DNA of 41,419 nucleotides from Streptococcus suis YS161 (GTDB lineage Bacteria > Bacillota > Bacilli > Lactobacillales > Streptococcaceae): assembly GCF_002760245.1 (NCBI RefSeq), contig NZ_ASCA01000067.1, forward strand, positions 1 to 41,419. Reading direction: 5' to 3'. The notes below the pieces were generated by a model. The model was not told the DNA's origin. It did not search any database and saw nothing but the letters and a program-made list of their open reading frames with translations. Within the stretch, counting starts at the first letter, position 1. Each line of letters begins with the position of its first letter. Below are positions 33,621 through 41,419 of this stretch, one piece after another. The translations under genes and the position numbers were made by a program.

Positions 33621-35841
33621 GCTCCCCTGCCAGCCCATCCACTTGGCTCTTTTGGCGGTGGCGGCCTACTTTGCAGTCCACTCTTTTTCCCTCTTGACAA
33701 TGGGCCTGCTGAGTTTCTTACTAGTTGTCTTTGGGTTTCGGCAAGGTAAGGCAGTTTTCCTCAAAACGCTGCCGCTTCTAGCCCTGTTTGGCCTGTTTTT
33801 CGGATGCCAAAAGGTCCAATGGGAGCGGGCAGATCAGTCAGCCCCAGAGCAAGTCACCACTGTGCAGGTCATTCCAGATACCATTGAAGTAAACGGCGAC
33901 AGCCTGTCCTTTCGAGGTCGGACTGACAGACAAACCTATCAGGTTTTTTACAAATTAGCCAGTCAGGAGGAGCAGGCTTATTTTCAAAAGTTGACAGGTT
34001 TGGTCCAGCTAGAAGTGGAAGCAGAGGTCAGCCTGCCAGTTGGTCAGCGGAATTTCAATGGCTTTGACTATCAAGCCTATCTGAAAACACAGGGTATCTA
34101 TCGGACTGTCAAGCTCACAGCGATTAAGAAGATTGTTCCTATCCAGTCTTGGAATGTTTTTGACTGGCTATCAAGCTGGCGGAGGCAGGCCTTGGTCTAT
34201 ATCAAAACCAATTTTCCAGCACCTATGAGTCACTACATGACAGGGCTCTTGTTTGGGGACTTGGATAGTGAGTTTGACCAGATGAGTGACCTCTATTCGA
34301 GTCTGGGTATCATTCATCTCTTTGCCCTGTCTGGTATGCAGGTAGGCTTTTTCATCGACAAGTTTCGCTGGATTTTGTTGCGTTTGGGCCTGACCAAGGA
34401 AGCCGTAGATAAGTTGCAAATTCCCTTTTCTCTTATCTATGCTGGTTTGACAGGCTTTTCGGTGTCAGTGGTGCGGTCCCTGGTCCAGAAAATTCTGGGA
34501 AATATGGGCTTGCGGAAGCTGGATAATTTTGCGGTGACGGTCTTTGTCTGTCTGCTGGTGCTGCCCCGATTTTTACTGACAGCAGGAGGAGTGCTGACTT
34601 TTACATATGCATTCTTGCTGACGGTCTTTAATTTTGAGGACTTGGGGCAGGTCAAAAAGGTTGCGGTGGAGAGTCTCAGTATTTCACTTGGGATTCTACC
34701 TGTGCTCATGACCTATTTCTATGCCTTTCAACCCTTATCTATTCTCCTGACATTTGCCTTTTCCTTTATCTTTGATGTCCTGCTCTTGCCAGGTTTGTCA
34801 GTCATTTTTCTCCTGTCGCCTCTGGTCAAGATGACTTGGGTCAACGGATTTTTTGTCTTTATGGAGGAAATCATTGTCTGGGTGGCAGACTTGGGCTTTC
34901 GCCCTTGGATACTGGGCAAGCCGTCTGGGTTGGTACTCTTGCTTTTGCTGGTCAGTCTGTTCATGCTCTACGATTTCCACAGGAAGAAAAACTGGCTCCT
35001 AGGTCTGAGCCTGGTCCTCGCTCTGCTATTTTTCATAACCAAACATCCGCTGGAGAACGAGGTGACGGTGGTGGACATTGGGCAGGGGGACAGTATCTTT
35101 TTGCGGGATATGCGGGGGCGGACGGTTTTGATTGATGTGAGCGGTCGGGTCGATTTTGCGGCTAAGGAAGCTTGGCAGGAGCGGTCTTCGCAGGCAAATG
35201 CAGAGCGGACTTTGATTCCCTATCTGCACAGTCGGGGCGTGGATAGGATTGATAGTTTGGTCCTGACCCATACCGATACGGATCATGTGGGCGATGTGCT
35301 GGAAGTGGCTAAGCAGGTCCAGATTGGTCGGATTGTCGTGTCGCCGGGAAGCCTGACGGTGCCTGACTTTGTAGCGACTTTGAAAGAAATCAATGCTCCT
35401 GTCCATGTGGTAAAAGTGGGCGACCGCCTACCAATTTTTGACTCTTACCTGGAAGTCCTTTATCCAGATGGGACAGGAGACGGTGGTAATAACGACTCTA
35501 TTGTTCTTTACGGTCGCTTGTTGGAAACTAACTTTCTCTTTACAGGAGACCTGGAGCAAGGGGAGTTGGACTTGATAGAAACCTATCCCAACCTGCCTGT
35601 CGATGTCCTCAAAGCCGGTCACCACGGCTCCAAAGGTTCTTCCTATCCTGAATTTTTGGACCATATCGAAGCCAAGATTGTCTTGATATCTGCTGGAGAA
35701 AATAACCGCTACAAGCATCCTCATCAAGAAACCTTGGACCGCTTTGACAGTCGGAATATCCAAGTCTATCGTACCGACCAGCAAGGAGCTATTCGCTTTC
35801 GAGGTTGGAGGGAGTGGAGGATTGAGACGGTGAGGGAGTGA
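33604..35841 (+). CDS. comEC: Competence DNA-uptake channel ComEC
   Basis: A 745-residue membrane protein that moves single-stranded DNA into the cell during transformation. An N-terminal OB-fold-like region is followed by the ComEC/Rec2 membrane core (about 200-470, including HLFALSGMQVG). A C-terminal metallo-beta-lactamase-like domain contains VVDIGQGDSIFL, LTHTDTDHVGD (about residue 556), FTGDLEQGE and KAGHHGSKGS, with metal ligands intact. ATG 33604 is preferred; the frame is open further upstream only inside comEA. Start overlap with comEA suggests coupling. A terminator follows at 35881-35911. Confidence 0.94.
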   Translation: MSRSIKLPCQPIHLALLAVAAYFAVHSFSLLTMGLLSFLLVVFGFRQGKAVFLKTLPLLALFGLFFGCQKVQWERADQSAPEQVTTVQVIPDTIEVNGDSLSFRGRTDRQTYQVFYKLASQEEQAYFQKLTGLVQLEVEAEVSLPVGQRNFNGFDYQAYLKTQGIYRTVKLTAIKKIVPIQSWNVFDWLSSWRRQALVYIKTNFPAPMSHYMTGLLFGDLDSEFDQMSDLYSSLGIIHLFALSGMQVGFFIDKFRWILLRLGLTKEAVDKLQIPFSLIYAGLTGFSVSVVRSLVQKILGNMGLRKLDNFAVTVFVCLLVLPRFLLTAGGVLTFTYAFLLTVFNFEDLGQVKKVAVESLSISLGILPVLMTYFYAFQPLSILLTFAFSFIFDVLLLPGLSVIFLLSPLVKMTWVNGFFVFMEEIIVWVADLGFRPWILGKPSGLVLLLLLVSLFMLYDFHRKKNWLLGLSLVLALLFFITKHPLENEVTVVDIGQGDSIFLRDMRGRTVLIDVSGRVDFAAKEAWQERSSQANAERTLIPYLHSRGVDRIDSLVLTHTDTDHVGDVLEVAKQVQIGRIVVSPGSLTVPDFVATLKEINAPVHVVKVGDRLPIFDSYLEVLYPDGTGDGGNNDSIVLYGRLLETNFLFTGDLEQGELDLIETYPNLPVDVLKAGHHGSKGSSYPEFLDHIEAKIVLISAGENNRYKHPHQETLDRFDSRNIQVYRTDQQGAIRFRGWREWRIETVRE

Positions 35842-35880
35842 GGTACGAACTGTTTACTACAAAATATTGATTTTTATAAG

Positions 35881-35911
35881 TTTCCTAACGCCATTTGTTG
35901 GGAAATTTTTT
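35881..35911 (+). terminator. Terminator after comEC
   Basis: TTTCCTAAC (35881-35889) pairs with GTTGGGAAA (35897-35905, one G-U pair), followed by TTTTTT. Confidence 0.75.
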
Positions 35912-35924
35912 GTTGCGATAAATT

Positions 35925-36000
35925 TGTCAGCGTTTTCTTTGTATTGCATTCTTTTTTATCGTATAATTGTAGTAGATTTTTTATTTGGCTCAAAAAGGAG
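35925..36000 (+). promoter_or_regulatory. Promoter of the surface protease gene with a cre-like site
   Basis: -35 TTGTAT (35939-35944), 17-bp spacer, consensus -10 TATAAT (35962-35967). TGTCAGCGTTTTCT (35925-35938) matches cre at 13 of 14 positions and sits directly upstream of the -35. The RBS AGGAG is at 35996-36000, 11 nt before ATG 36012. Confidence 0.65.
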
Positions 36001-36011
36001 ACTATATTTTA

Positions 36012-39000
36012 ATGAATTTACATTTTTTACAAAAAAAGCACCATTTTGGAATCCGTAAGTTTTCCATCGGTGTCGTATCTGTTGCCTTAGCAATTAGCTT
36101 TAGTGTTGCTGGAGGACAGGCTGTGGCTGCCCAAGAGGCAACACAAGCAAATGTTAGTAGCCAGCAAACGAGTCAGGCAGTGACAGATCAAGCAAATCAA
36201 CTGCAGGAAACCAATGAGGTAACTGTTCAAATTCCAGAAACTGTTGGTTCCTCATTAAACCAAGCCACACAGGAGAACCCAGCTCAAGAAAGCCAGCTTG
36301 TGGAAGTAGAACCAGCTATTCAGAAGGAAGTGGTCTCTCAAGACATTTCAGCACCCCAAGCAGCACTTCCAACAGAAGCAGGGCAAGAACAGACTGCAGA
36401 AGAGCAGTCAAATACAGCTGGTGATGAGAGCACTCTCACAGTCGAAAATTCTCATCAGATTATTGAGCAAGTAGAACCAAAATCTATTCAAACGGCACAA
36501 GAATCAACAGGTTCAACGGACGAGGTTACTCAACCAGTTCAGCCAACTGAGACAGCAACAGTAGAAGAAGTCGTTCAACCTGTTCGACGTTCAGCACGAA
36601 GAGCACGCAGTGTGGCAGCTCAGGAGTTGGCCAAACTGCCACTAGATGCCAATGGAAAGCTGGTAACTTCTTTGACTAATCAATCGGCTGTTAAACTACA
36701 AACAGTGTTTGTAGATGGTACCAGTCAAGTAGAAGCGGTCACTACAGCCAACACCCCAACCGTCAAGAACAGTCAAAATATAGTTGATTTGGTCACTGCT
36801 GTTTCATCAGACTTAAAAGCAGTTACCTATGAAAGTCTTTATGATAACTTGAATCATACGGAACGTTTCTTAGATGGCTTGGCTATTGCCCAGGAGTTGA
36901 AGAGAGAGAAGAATGGGCAAGAGCCAACGGCTGAAGAGTTGGCCAATCGCAAGCGACAGGTCTATATGGACCAGTTGGATATGCGAGAGAATTTTGGAAC
37001 CGTCCAGACCAATCTCGATACTATTCTGACAGGTGTTTTTGAGAAATCAACGGCAGTCGATACCGCTACTGTAAAAGCCAACAAGGAAAAAATCCTGCTA
37101 GGCTTGACCTATCTTGACCGCCAGTACGGTTTCCAGTTCGGGAATCTAGCTGCCAAAGACCTGATTCTCTATTATCCAGAGGTGTTTGGTAGCCAGACAG
37201 ATGTCCTGAACAACTTGATTTCCATCGGAACGCAGACCTATGCTGACTTGGAGCTGAAAAATAATCTGACAACCTACCAGAAAAAGATAGCACCGATTAC
37301 CAAGCAGGCGGATCTTGTTCAGTTCATCGAAAGTCAAGTTCCGCGTTGGGTTTCAGGACAGGATGTGGAGACCTGGTTTAAGGAAACATCCAAGGCTCAT
37401 ATCGCAGAGTCAACCAGTCCAAATGGCAATTCCTCTCTCTATCAGCAGTTGAAGGCGGATTCTCCTCGCTTGGCTAGTCATATCCTGCCGCTCCTGACCC
37501 TGAGTTCAGATTCGGTGCTGGCATTGGCAACCACTGACACCATTACCTATGGTTTGCGAGATACCTATCTGCCAGCTGGGGCTGCTACCGATACCTTGCA
37601 GGCTAGCTTGGACAAGACGGTCCAGTCTCAACAGGAATTTATCGATGTATGGTATCGTATTAGTGAAAAGAGCGATACCTTACGCAGTCATCCAACAGTT
37701 GTCGTCGTGGATAGTTTGCAAGCCTTGGGGCAACCAGGTCAGTTAGCTCGCAATCTCTGGTCAGCAAAAACTGGGGATAAGGCACTCCCAGGCGTGCGAG
37801 AGTTTATTACTCCCATGGGGCTATATTCCAATTTCTTGCAGGCCGGTGGGCAGAAGGACAGCGATACCCGCATTACTTTCTTTTTAGGAAAAGCCTTGAC
37901 AGACAATGGTTTGTCAGTCTACACCCATGAGATGACCCACATTTTTGACAACAAGGTCTGGTTTAATGGCTACGGTCGACGGACCAACAAGGATGCGGAG
38001 TTGTACGCAACGGGACTGTTTGATTCCCATAATAATACCCAAGGTCAATCTTCTTATGCTCCGATTTTTAACCTCAATACCGCCTATGAATTGGGAGCAA
38101 ATCGGACTCAGAACCAGTCACCTCGTCGTTTCCAAACGGAGGCTGACCTGAAAGAATATATGCAGGGTTTGCTGGATGTTGTCTACAGTTTAGACTATCT
38201 GGAAGCCAAGGTCAGTCTGGAAAAATCTGCCGCAGATAAGGCTGTCCTCTTTAATCAACTGTCCTATTTACCTTCGCCGACCAATCCACTAAAAATCCAA
38301 GATGAATTTCGAGCGATTAGTGAAGAGGTTGCTGCAAGTCTGACAAGTGTAGATGACTTGGTAGACAAGGCGATCGTTTCTGGTCGTTTGGCCTTCAAGG
38401 GACTTGAGACGCGAGGGGTTGCCAATCATAATGATTACTTTGTCGTGCCTTTATTCGAGCCAGTCTATGCTGGTCTCCAAAATAATAGCAGTTTTGTAGG
38501 TGATTTTACCATGCGTCGCTATGCCTATGAAATCCTTGGAGAATATGGCTACAAGGACGGTATGGTAGCCTATCTGTCCAATCAATACGCCAATGACCAA
38601 GCTGCCCTGGCGGCTATTATGCCAGAACACAATGGTGATCTAGCGACCTTTAAGAAGGCTATGTATGCAAGACGGGCGGAACGATTAACAGATTTGAAGA
38701 CAACGAGTCAGTTTACAGATCTGGCTGATTTGGAAACCAAGATGCGACAGGCAGTGGAGCAAGATCTGGCTAAGATGAAGACCAATCAAGCCAACAACTC
38801 CTATCTGACAACGGGTGTAACAGCTGTTCGTTCGCTCAAAACGCAGATTTTCCAAGAATACCTGGCTATGACCAATGATTTCCAAAGCAGTATCTATAAG
38901 GAAAAAGAAGCCAGCCGTACCTTCTATGTGACCAACGGTCAGGAAAGTTCGACAGAAGGGGCAGGGACAGAGGCCAACCCTTACCACAGCCTGTCCTATG

Positions 39001-41419
39001 CCTTGCAACAGGCCAGCGATGGTGATGTCATTAAGCTGGTGCGAAATGTGACCCACCGTCAAGATGCTCCGTTTGTCATCAATAAGGCTGTGACCATTGA
39101 CGGTCAGGGCCACACCTTGACCTTCCGCGGACCAGATCTGGAATTGGGAGCGGCGGCTACCTTTACCAATATGACTCTCAACATGATTCCGAGTGGTAGT
39201 CACCAGCCAACCATCTATTTGAATGGCTATCAGGCGACCTTTGATGCGGTGTCCACAACGGTCAATCAGTTACAGGACAAACTGCGTCCGACCATCGTTG
39301 CAGGGGCTCGTACTGGGGAAGCGACGGGGGACCATGCCCAGTTACTAGTTGTGAATGGTAATTCTAATACCCGTTTCCGTCAGATTTTTGCAGGTAATGC
39401 GGATAGTTCCAGTTCCATCCCCGTGACCATCACCATTGATTCCGAGTTTGCTGGAGTAGATGAGGAAATCGATCTTGGTGGGCAAAACGACCAGGTGACC
39501 TATGGGCGAGTGGAATTGATTTCTCGTTCAACCAAGGTTAAAGAGGTCGTGGCGACCAATAGTATGGACAATCAGGTGACCATCAATGCCGCTCGTATCT
39601 ACGGTGCCAACTTCCTTGATATTCAGGAATTGACCTTGGCTGAAAATGCTGCTGTTACGTTGGACAGTCAGGTTGATCGGATTAGTGGATTGGTGACGAT
39701 TGGGGCCGGCAGTCAGTTGCAATTGGACAATGGGACAGCTCTTCAAATTGGCGACCTAGCTGGTCAAGGTAAATTGGTGATTCCAGCTGGTTCTCGTTTG
39801 GAGGTGCTTGCGGATGTAACAGGTCCTCTTCAAATAGAACTGACAGGTTTTGAGTCTCAGCTGGCACCTGTAGTGGATCAGGTCTTTTTGACAGTTGAAA
39901 GTCTGCTTGATCCGACTAGCTCGGTTAGCTTGGCTAATCATTATAACCGCTTTGCTATTGCCCAAGAAAATGGTCACTATCGTCTTGTTAGTCGTGACCA
40001 GCAGCCTCAGACTCATACTCTGACCTTGCGATTTATCCAGAGTGGGCAGGTGCTGAAGTCAGAGCAGGTGCAAGTTGTGGACGGTCAGTCGCTGGCCAAT
40101 GTGGAGGCTTATCTGCCCCAGGCAGTCAAGGGAACCTACCAGTTGGCTCCTGGCTTTGATCCGTCTGTTTTGACGGGGATTTCTGCTAGTCAGACCATTG
40201 ATATTCCTGTGGTGCTGGTGATTCCTGCAACTCCGATTTTGTCGTTCGATAAAACTGCAGTTACAGGTCTTGAATTGGTAACCCCACCGACTAAGACAGA
40301 CTATCGCCCAGCTGAAACAGTGGACTTGGCAGGTCTTCAAGTGAAGCTGGTGGACAATCAAGGTCTATCCAAAACCATCACTCCAGACCAATTCAATGAG
40401 TACGGTGTGGAAGTGGTGTCTGTCACTCTGACCCCACAAGTGACCAGTCTTCAAGTTCGTAAGGACAATCATGAGTTGACTATCCAAATTCAGGTTATCC
40501 CCTGGAAAGCAGATGTTTATTCGGTTCATGTTGGAGATAAGCATGTTTATGAGACGGATGATAATCTGACTGCGGTAGAAACTGCCCTTTTAGCTAAGGT
40601 TCAGGTTGATGCCCAAGCAGGTCCTGTTGAAAAACGTCTTGTAAATCCTCTTCCAACTACTCTTGGCGAACACAGCGTACCAGTCCTTGTAAAATATGAT
40701 GATGGCAGTCAGAAGCGGGTAGAGGTCACGGTGCTTGTTGTACCAGCTAGTCTCCAAATCCACCTTCGTTTCAAAGAAGGTGAAAGACTTGTCAAAGAAG
40801 AAAGCGTGACCTTGCCAGCCGGTTCTTCTGTGACAGATTTGGGAGATCGTTTGCCTCAACCAGATTTAGGTCACTATGAGATTTCTTCAAGTTTCGACCA
40901 GACTCAATTAAACAATATCCAAACTTCTAAGACAATTGAGATTCCATTGGAATTGGTGACCCCAGTCAAAGTATTCGATAAAGCTGCTATTACAGCCCTT
41001 GAATTGGTAACCCCACCGACTAAGACAGACTATCGCCCAGCTGAAACAGTAGACTTGGCAGGTCTTCAAGTGAATCTGGTGGACAATCAAGGTCTATCCA
41101 AAACCATCACTCCAGACCAATTTGATGAGTACAGTGTGGAATTGGTGCCTGTTACCCTGACCCCACAAGTGACCAGTCTTCAAGTTCGTAAGGACAATCA
41201 TGAGTTGACTATCCCAATTCGGGTTATCCCATGGAAAGCAGATGTCTATTCAGTTCATGTTGGAGATAAGCATGTTTATGAAACTGATGACGACTTGTCT
41301 GTGGTTGGAAATGCTCTTTTAGCTAAGGTTCAGGTTGATGCCCAGGCAGGTCCTGTTGAAAAACGTCTTGTAAATCCTCTTCCAACTACTCTTGGCGAAC
41401 ACAGCGTACCAGTCCTTGT
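36012..41419 (+). CDS. Large cell-surface zinc metalloprotease (M26/ZmpB-ZmpC-like), 3' end outside the window
   Basis: An open frame of 1802 codons with no stop before the window end. Residues 12-23 (FGIRKFSIGVVS) are a YSIRK-type signal, followed by a hydrophobic core and a probable cleavage after AVAA. Residues about 36-200 are a Glu/Gln/Thr-rich low-complexity linker. The zinc site is HEMTH at 639-643, with the third ligand Glu663 in NKDAELYATG, the spacing of the M26 family that includes IgA1 protease and pneumococcal Zmp enzymes. From about 967 a parallel beta-helix-like region begins (ANPYHSLSYALQQASDGDVI). From about 1412 there are large repeats mixing Ig-like (TDYRPAETVDLAGLQV) and Rib-like (LPTTLGEHSVPVLVKYDDGS) modules. 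Unlike Zmp proteins with a C-terminal catalytic domain, this domain is N-terminal to the repeats. An LPxTG anchor is expected beyond the window. Confidence 0.85.
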   Translation, partial: MNLHFLQKKHHFGIRKFSIGVVSVALAISFSVAGGQAVAAQEATQANVSSQQTSQAVTDQANQLQETNEVTVQIPETVGSSLNQATQENPAQESQLVEVEPAIQKEVVSQDISAPQAALPTEAGQEQTAEEQSNTAGDESTLTVENSHQIIEQVEPKSIQTAQESTGSTDEVTQPVQPTETATVEEVVQPVRRSARRARSVAAQELAKLPLDANGKLVTSLTNQSAVKLQTVFVDGTSQVEAVTTANTPTVKNSQNIVDLVTAVSSDLKAVTYESLYDNLNHTERFLDGLAIAQELKREKNGQEPTAEELANRKRQVYMDQLDMRENFGTVQTNLDTILTGVFEKSTAVDTATVKANKEKILLGLTYLDRQYGFQFGNLAAKDLILYYPEVFGSQTDVLNNLISIGTQTYADLELKNNLTTYQKKIAPITKQADLVQFIESQVPRWVSGQDVETWFKETSKAHIAESTSPNGNSSLYQQLKADSPRLASHILPLLTLSSDSVLALATTDTITYGLRDTYLPAGAATDTLQASLDKTVQSQQEFIDVWYRISEKSDTLRSHPTVVVVDSLQALGQPGQLARNLWSAKTGDKALPGVREFITPMGLYSNFLQAGGQKDSDTRITFFLGKALTDNGLSVYTHEMTHIFDNKVWFNGYGRRTNKDAELYATGLFDSHNNTQGQSSYAPIFNLNTAYELGANRTQNQSPRRFQTEADLKEYMQGLLDVVYSLDYLEAKVSLEKSAADKAVLFNQLSYLPSPTNPLKIQDEFRAISEEVAASLTSVDDLVDKAIVSGRLAFKGLETRGVANHNDYFVVPLFEPVYAGLQNNSSFVGDFTMRRYAYEILGEYGYKDGMVAYLSNQYANDQAALAAIMPEHNGDLATFKKAMYARRAERLTDLKTTSQFTDLADLETKMRQAVEQDLAKMKTNQANNSYLTTGVTAVRSLKTQIFQEYLAMTNDFQSSIYKEKEASRTFYVTNGQESSTEGAGTEANPYHSLSYALQQASDGDVIKLVRNVTHRQDAPFVINKAVTIDGQGHTLTFRGPDLELGAAATFTNMTLNMIPSGSHQPTIYLNGYQATFDAVSTTVNQLQDKLRPTIVAGARTGEATGDHAQLLVVNGNSNTRFRQIFAGNADSSSSIPVTITIDSEFAGVDEEIDLGGQNDQVTYGRVELISRSTKVKEVVATNSMDNQVTINAARIYGANFLDIQELTLAENAAVTLDSQVDRISGLVTIGAGSQLQLDNGTALQIGDLAGQGKLVIPAGSRLEVLADVTGPLQIELTGFESQLAPVVDQVFLTVESLLDPTSSVSLANHYNRFAIAQENGHYRLVSRDQQPQTHTLTLRFIQSGQVLKSEQVQVVDGQSLANVEAYLPQAVKGTYQLAPGFDPSVLTGISASQTIDIPVVLVIPATPILSFDKTAVTGLELVTPPTKTDYRPAETVDLAGLQVKLVDNQGLSKTITPDQFNEYGVEVVSVTLTPQVTSLQVRKDNHELTIQIQVIPWKADVYSVHVGDKHVYETDDNLTAVETALLAKVQVDAQAGPVEKRLVNPLPTTLGEHSVPVLVKYDDGSQKRVEVTVLVVPASLQIHLRFKEGERLVKEESVTLPAGSSVTDLGDRLPQPDLGHYEISSSFDQTQLNNIQTSKTIEIPLELVTPVKVFDKAAITALELVTPPTKTDYRPAETVDLAGLQVNLVDNQGLSKTITPDQFDEYSVELVPVTLTPQVTSLQVRKDNHELTIPIRVIPWKADVYSVHVGDKHVYETDDDLSVVGNALLAKVQVDAQAGPVEKRLVNPLPTTLGEHSVPVL
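40245..41419 (+). repeat. Long in-frame tandem repeats of 729 bp (243 codons) in the protease gene
   Basis: Unit 1 runs 40245-40973 and unit 2 begins at 40974 and continues past the window end. The shared part differs by only scattered substitutions. Each unit encodes an Ig-like module, a Rib-like module and a spacer that starts (LQIHLRFKEG) like the single copy before unit 1 (HTLTLRFIQSG). Such near-identical units allow length change by recombination. Confidence 0.9.

Noticed and set aside
35867..36058. 63-codon frame starting in the protease promoter region.
   Set aside because: It covers the terminator, cre-like site and promoter and overlaps the protease start in another frame.
40245..41419. 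CRISPR-like array from regular repeats.
   Set aside because: The repeats are 729 bp, in frame and without spacers; they are protein modules.

Overview
The window looks like chromosomal DNA of a Streptococcus, most probably Streptococcus suis or a very close relative. The pointers are an FNR-like regulator next to a complete arginine deiminase (ADI) cluster, streptococcal dltXABCD, streptococcal intergenic repeats, a YSIRK-type surface protease and low-to-moderate GC. Species is inferred from gene content and order; no database was searched.

Layout. 1-1.4 kb: a candidate right end of an IS200/IS605-like element abuts a MATE efflux gene that has lost its 5' part and is also split by a structured intergenic repeat. 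1.4-4.6 kb: ridA, then the overlapping trio rapZ-yvcK-whiA. 4.6-13.4 kb: flpS, then arcA, a GNAT acetyltransferase gene, arcB, arcC, arcD and arcT. A repeat element, a GC-rich terminator-like stem and a new promoter with a cre-like site lie between arcB and arcC, so the cluster is probably several transcription units. 13.7-15.5 kb (minus strand): argR, queA and an unlisted 55-residue membrane protein. 15.6-16.3 kb: nagB behind a promoter with two opposed operator-like sites. 16.4-23.8 kb: dltXABCD, flanked by two broken ltrA-like genes; one is truncated by an IS982-family element, the other is a frameshifted chimera. 24-26.3 kb: a glutathionyl-hydroquinone reductase-like gene divergent from rsuA and a glutathione peroxidase gene. 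26.3-30.2 kb (minus): a fhuC-D-B-G siderophore uptake operon with CodY-like and Fur/PerR-like boxes. 30.2-32 kb: a second copy of the structured repeat and murE (minus). 32.1-35.8 kb: a plsC-like gene, comEA and comEC. 36 kb to the end: the first 1802 codons of a very large surface zinc metalloprotease with long C-terminal repeats, open at the window edge.

How the parts work together. The arc genes form an arginine catabolic system that yields ATP and ammonia: ArcD exchanges arginine for ornithine, ArcA makes citrulline, ArcB makes carbamoyl phosphate and ArcC makes ATP. FlpS, ArgR and CcpA (through cre sites) are the likely controls, and the arcA leader can also fold to hide its Shine-Dalgarno sequence. 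The dlt genes D-alanylate teichoic acids. The fhu operon brings in ferric siderophores.

The least expected signals are: (i) three copies of a modular repeat whose central hairpin keeps its pairing while its sequence changes; (ii) three genes or ORFs (the 55-residue ORF, rsuA, murE) whose -10 box ends exactly 6 nt before the ATG, which predicts leaderless mRNAs; (iii) the arcA SD/anti-SD leader; (iv) the paired ltrA wreckage around dlt; and (v) three cre-like sites, one just upstream of the surface protease promoter.
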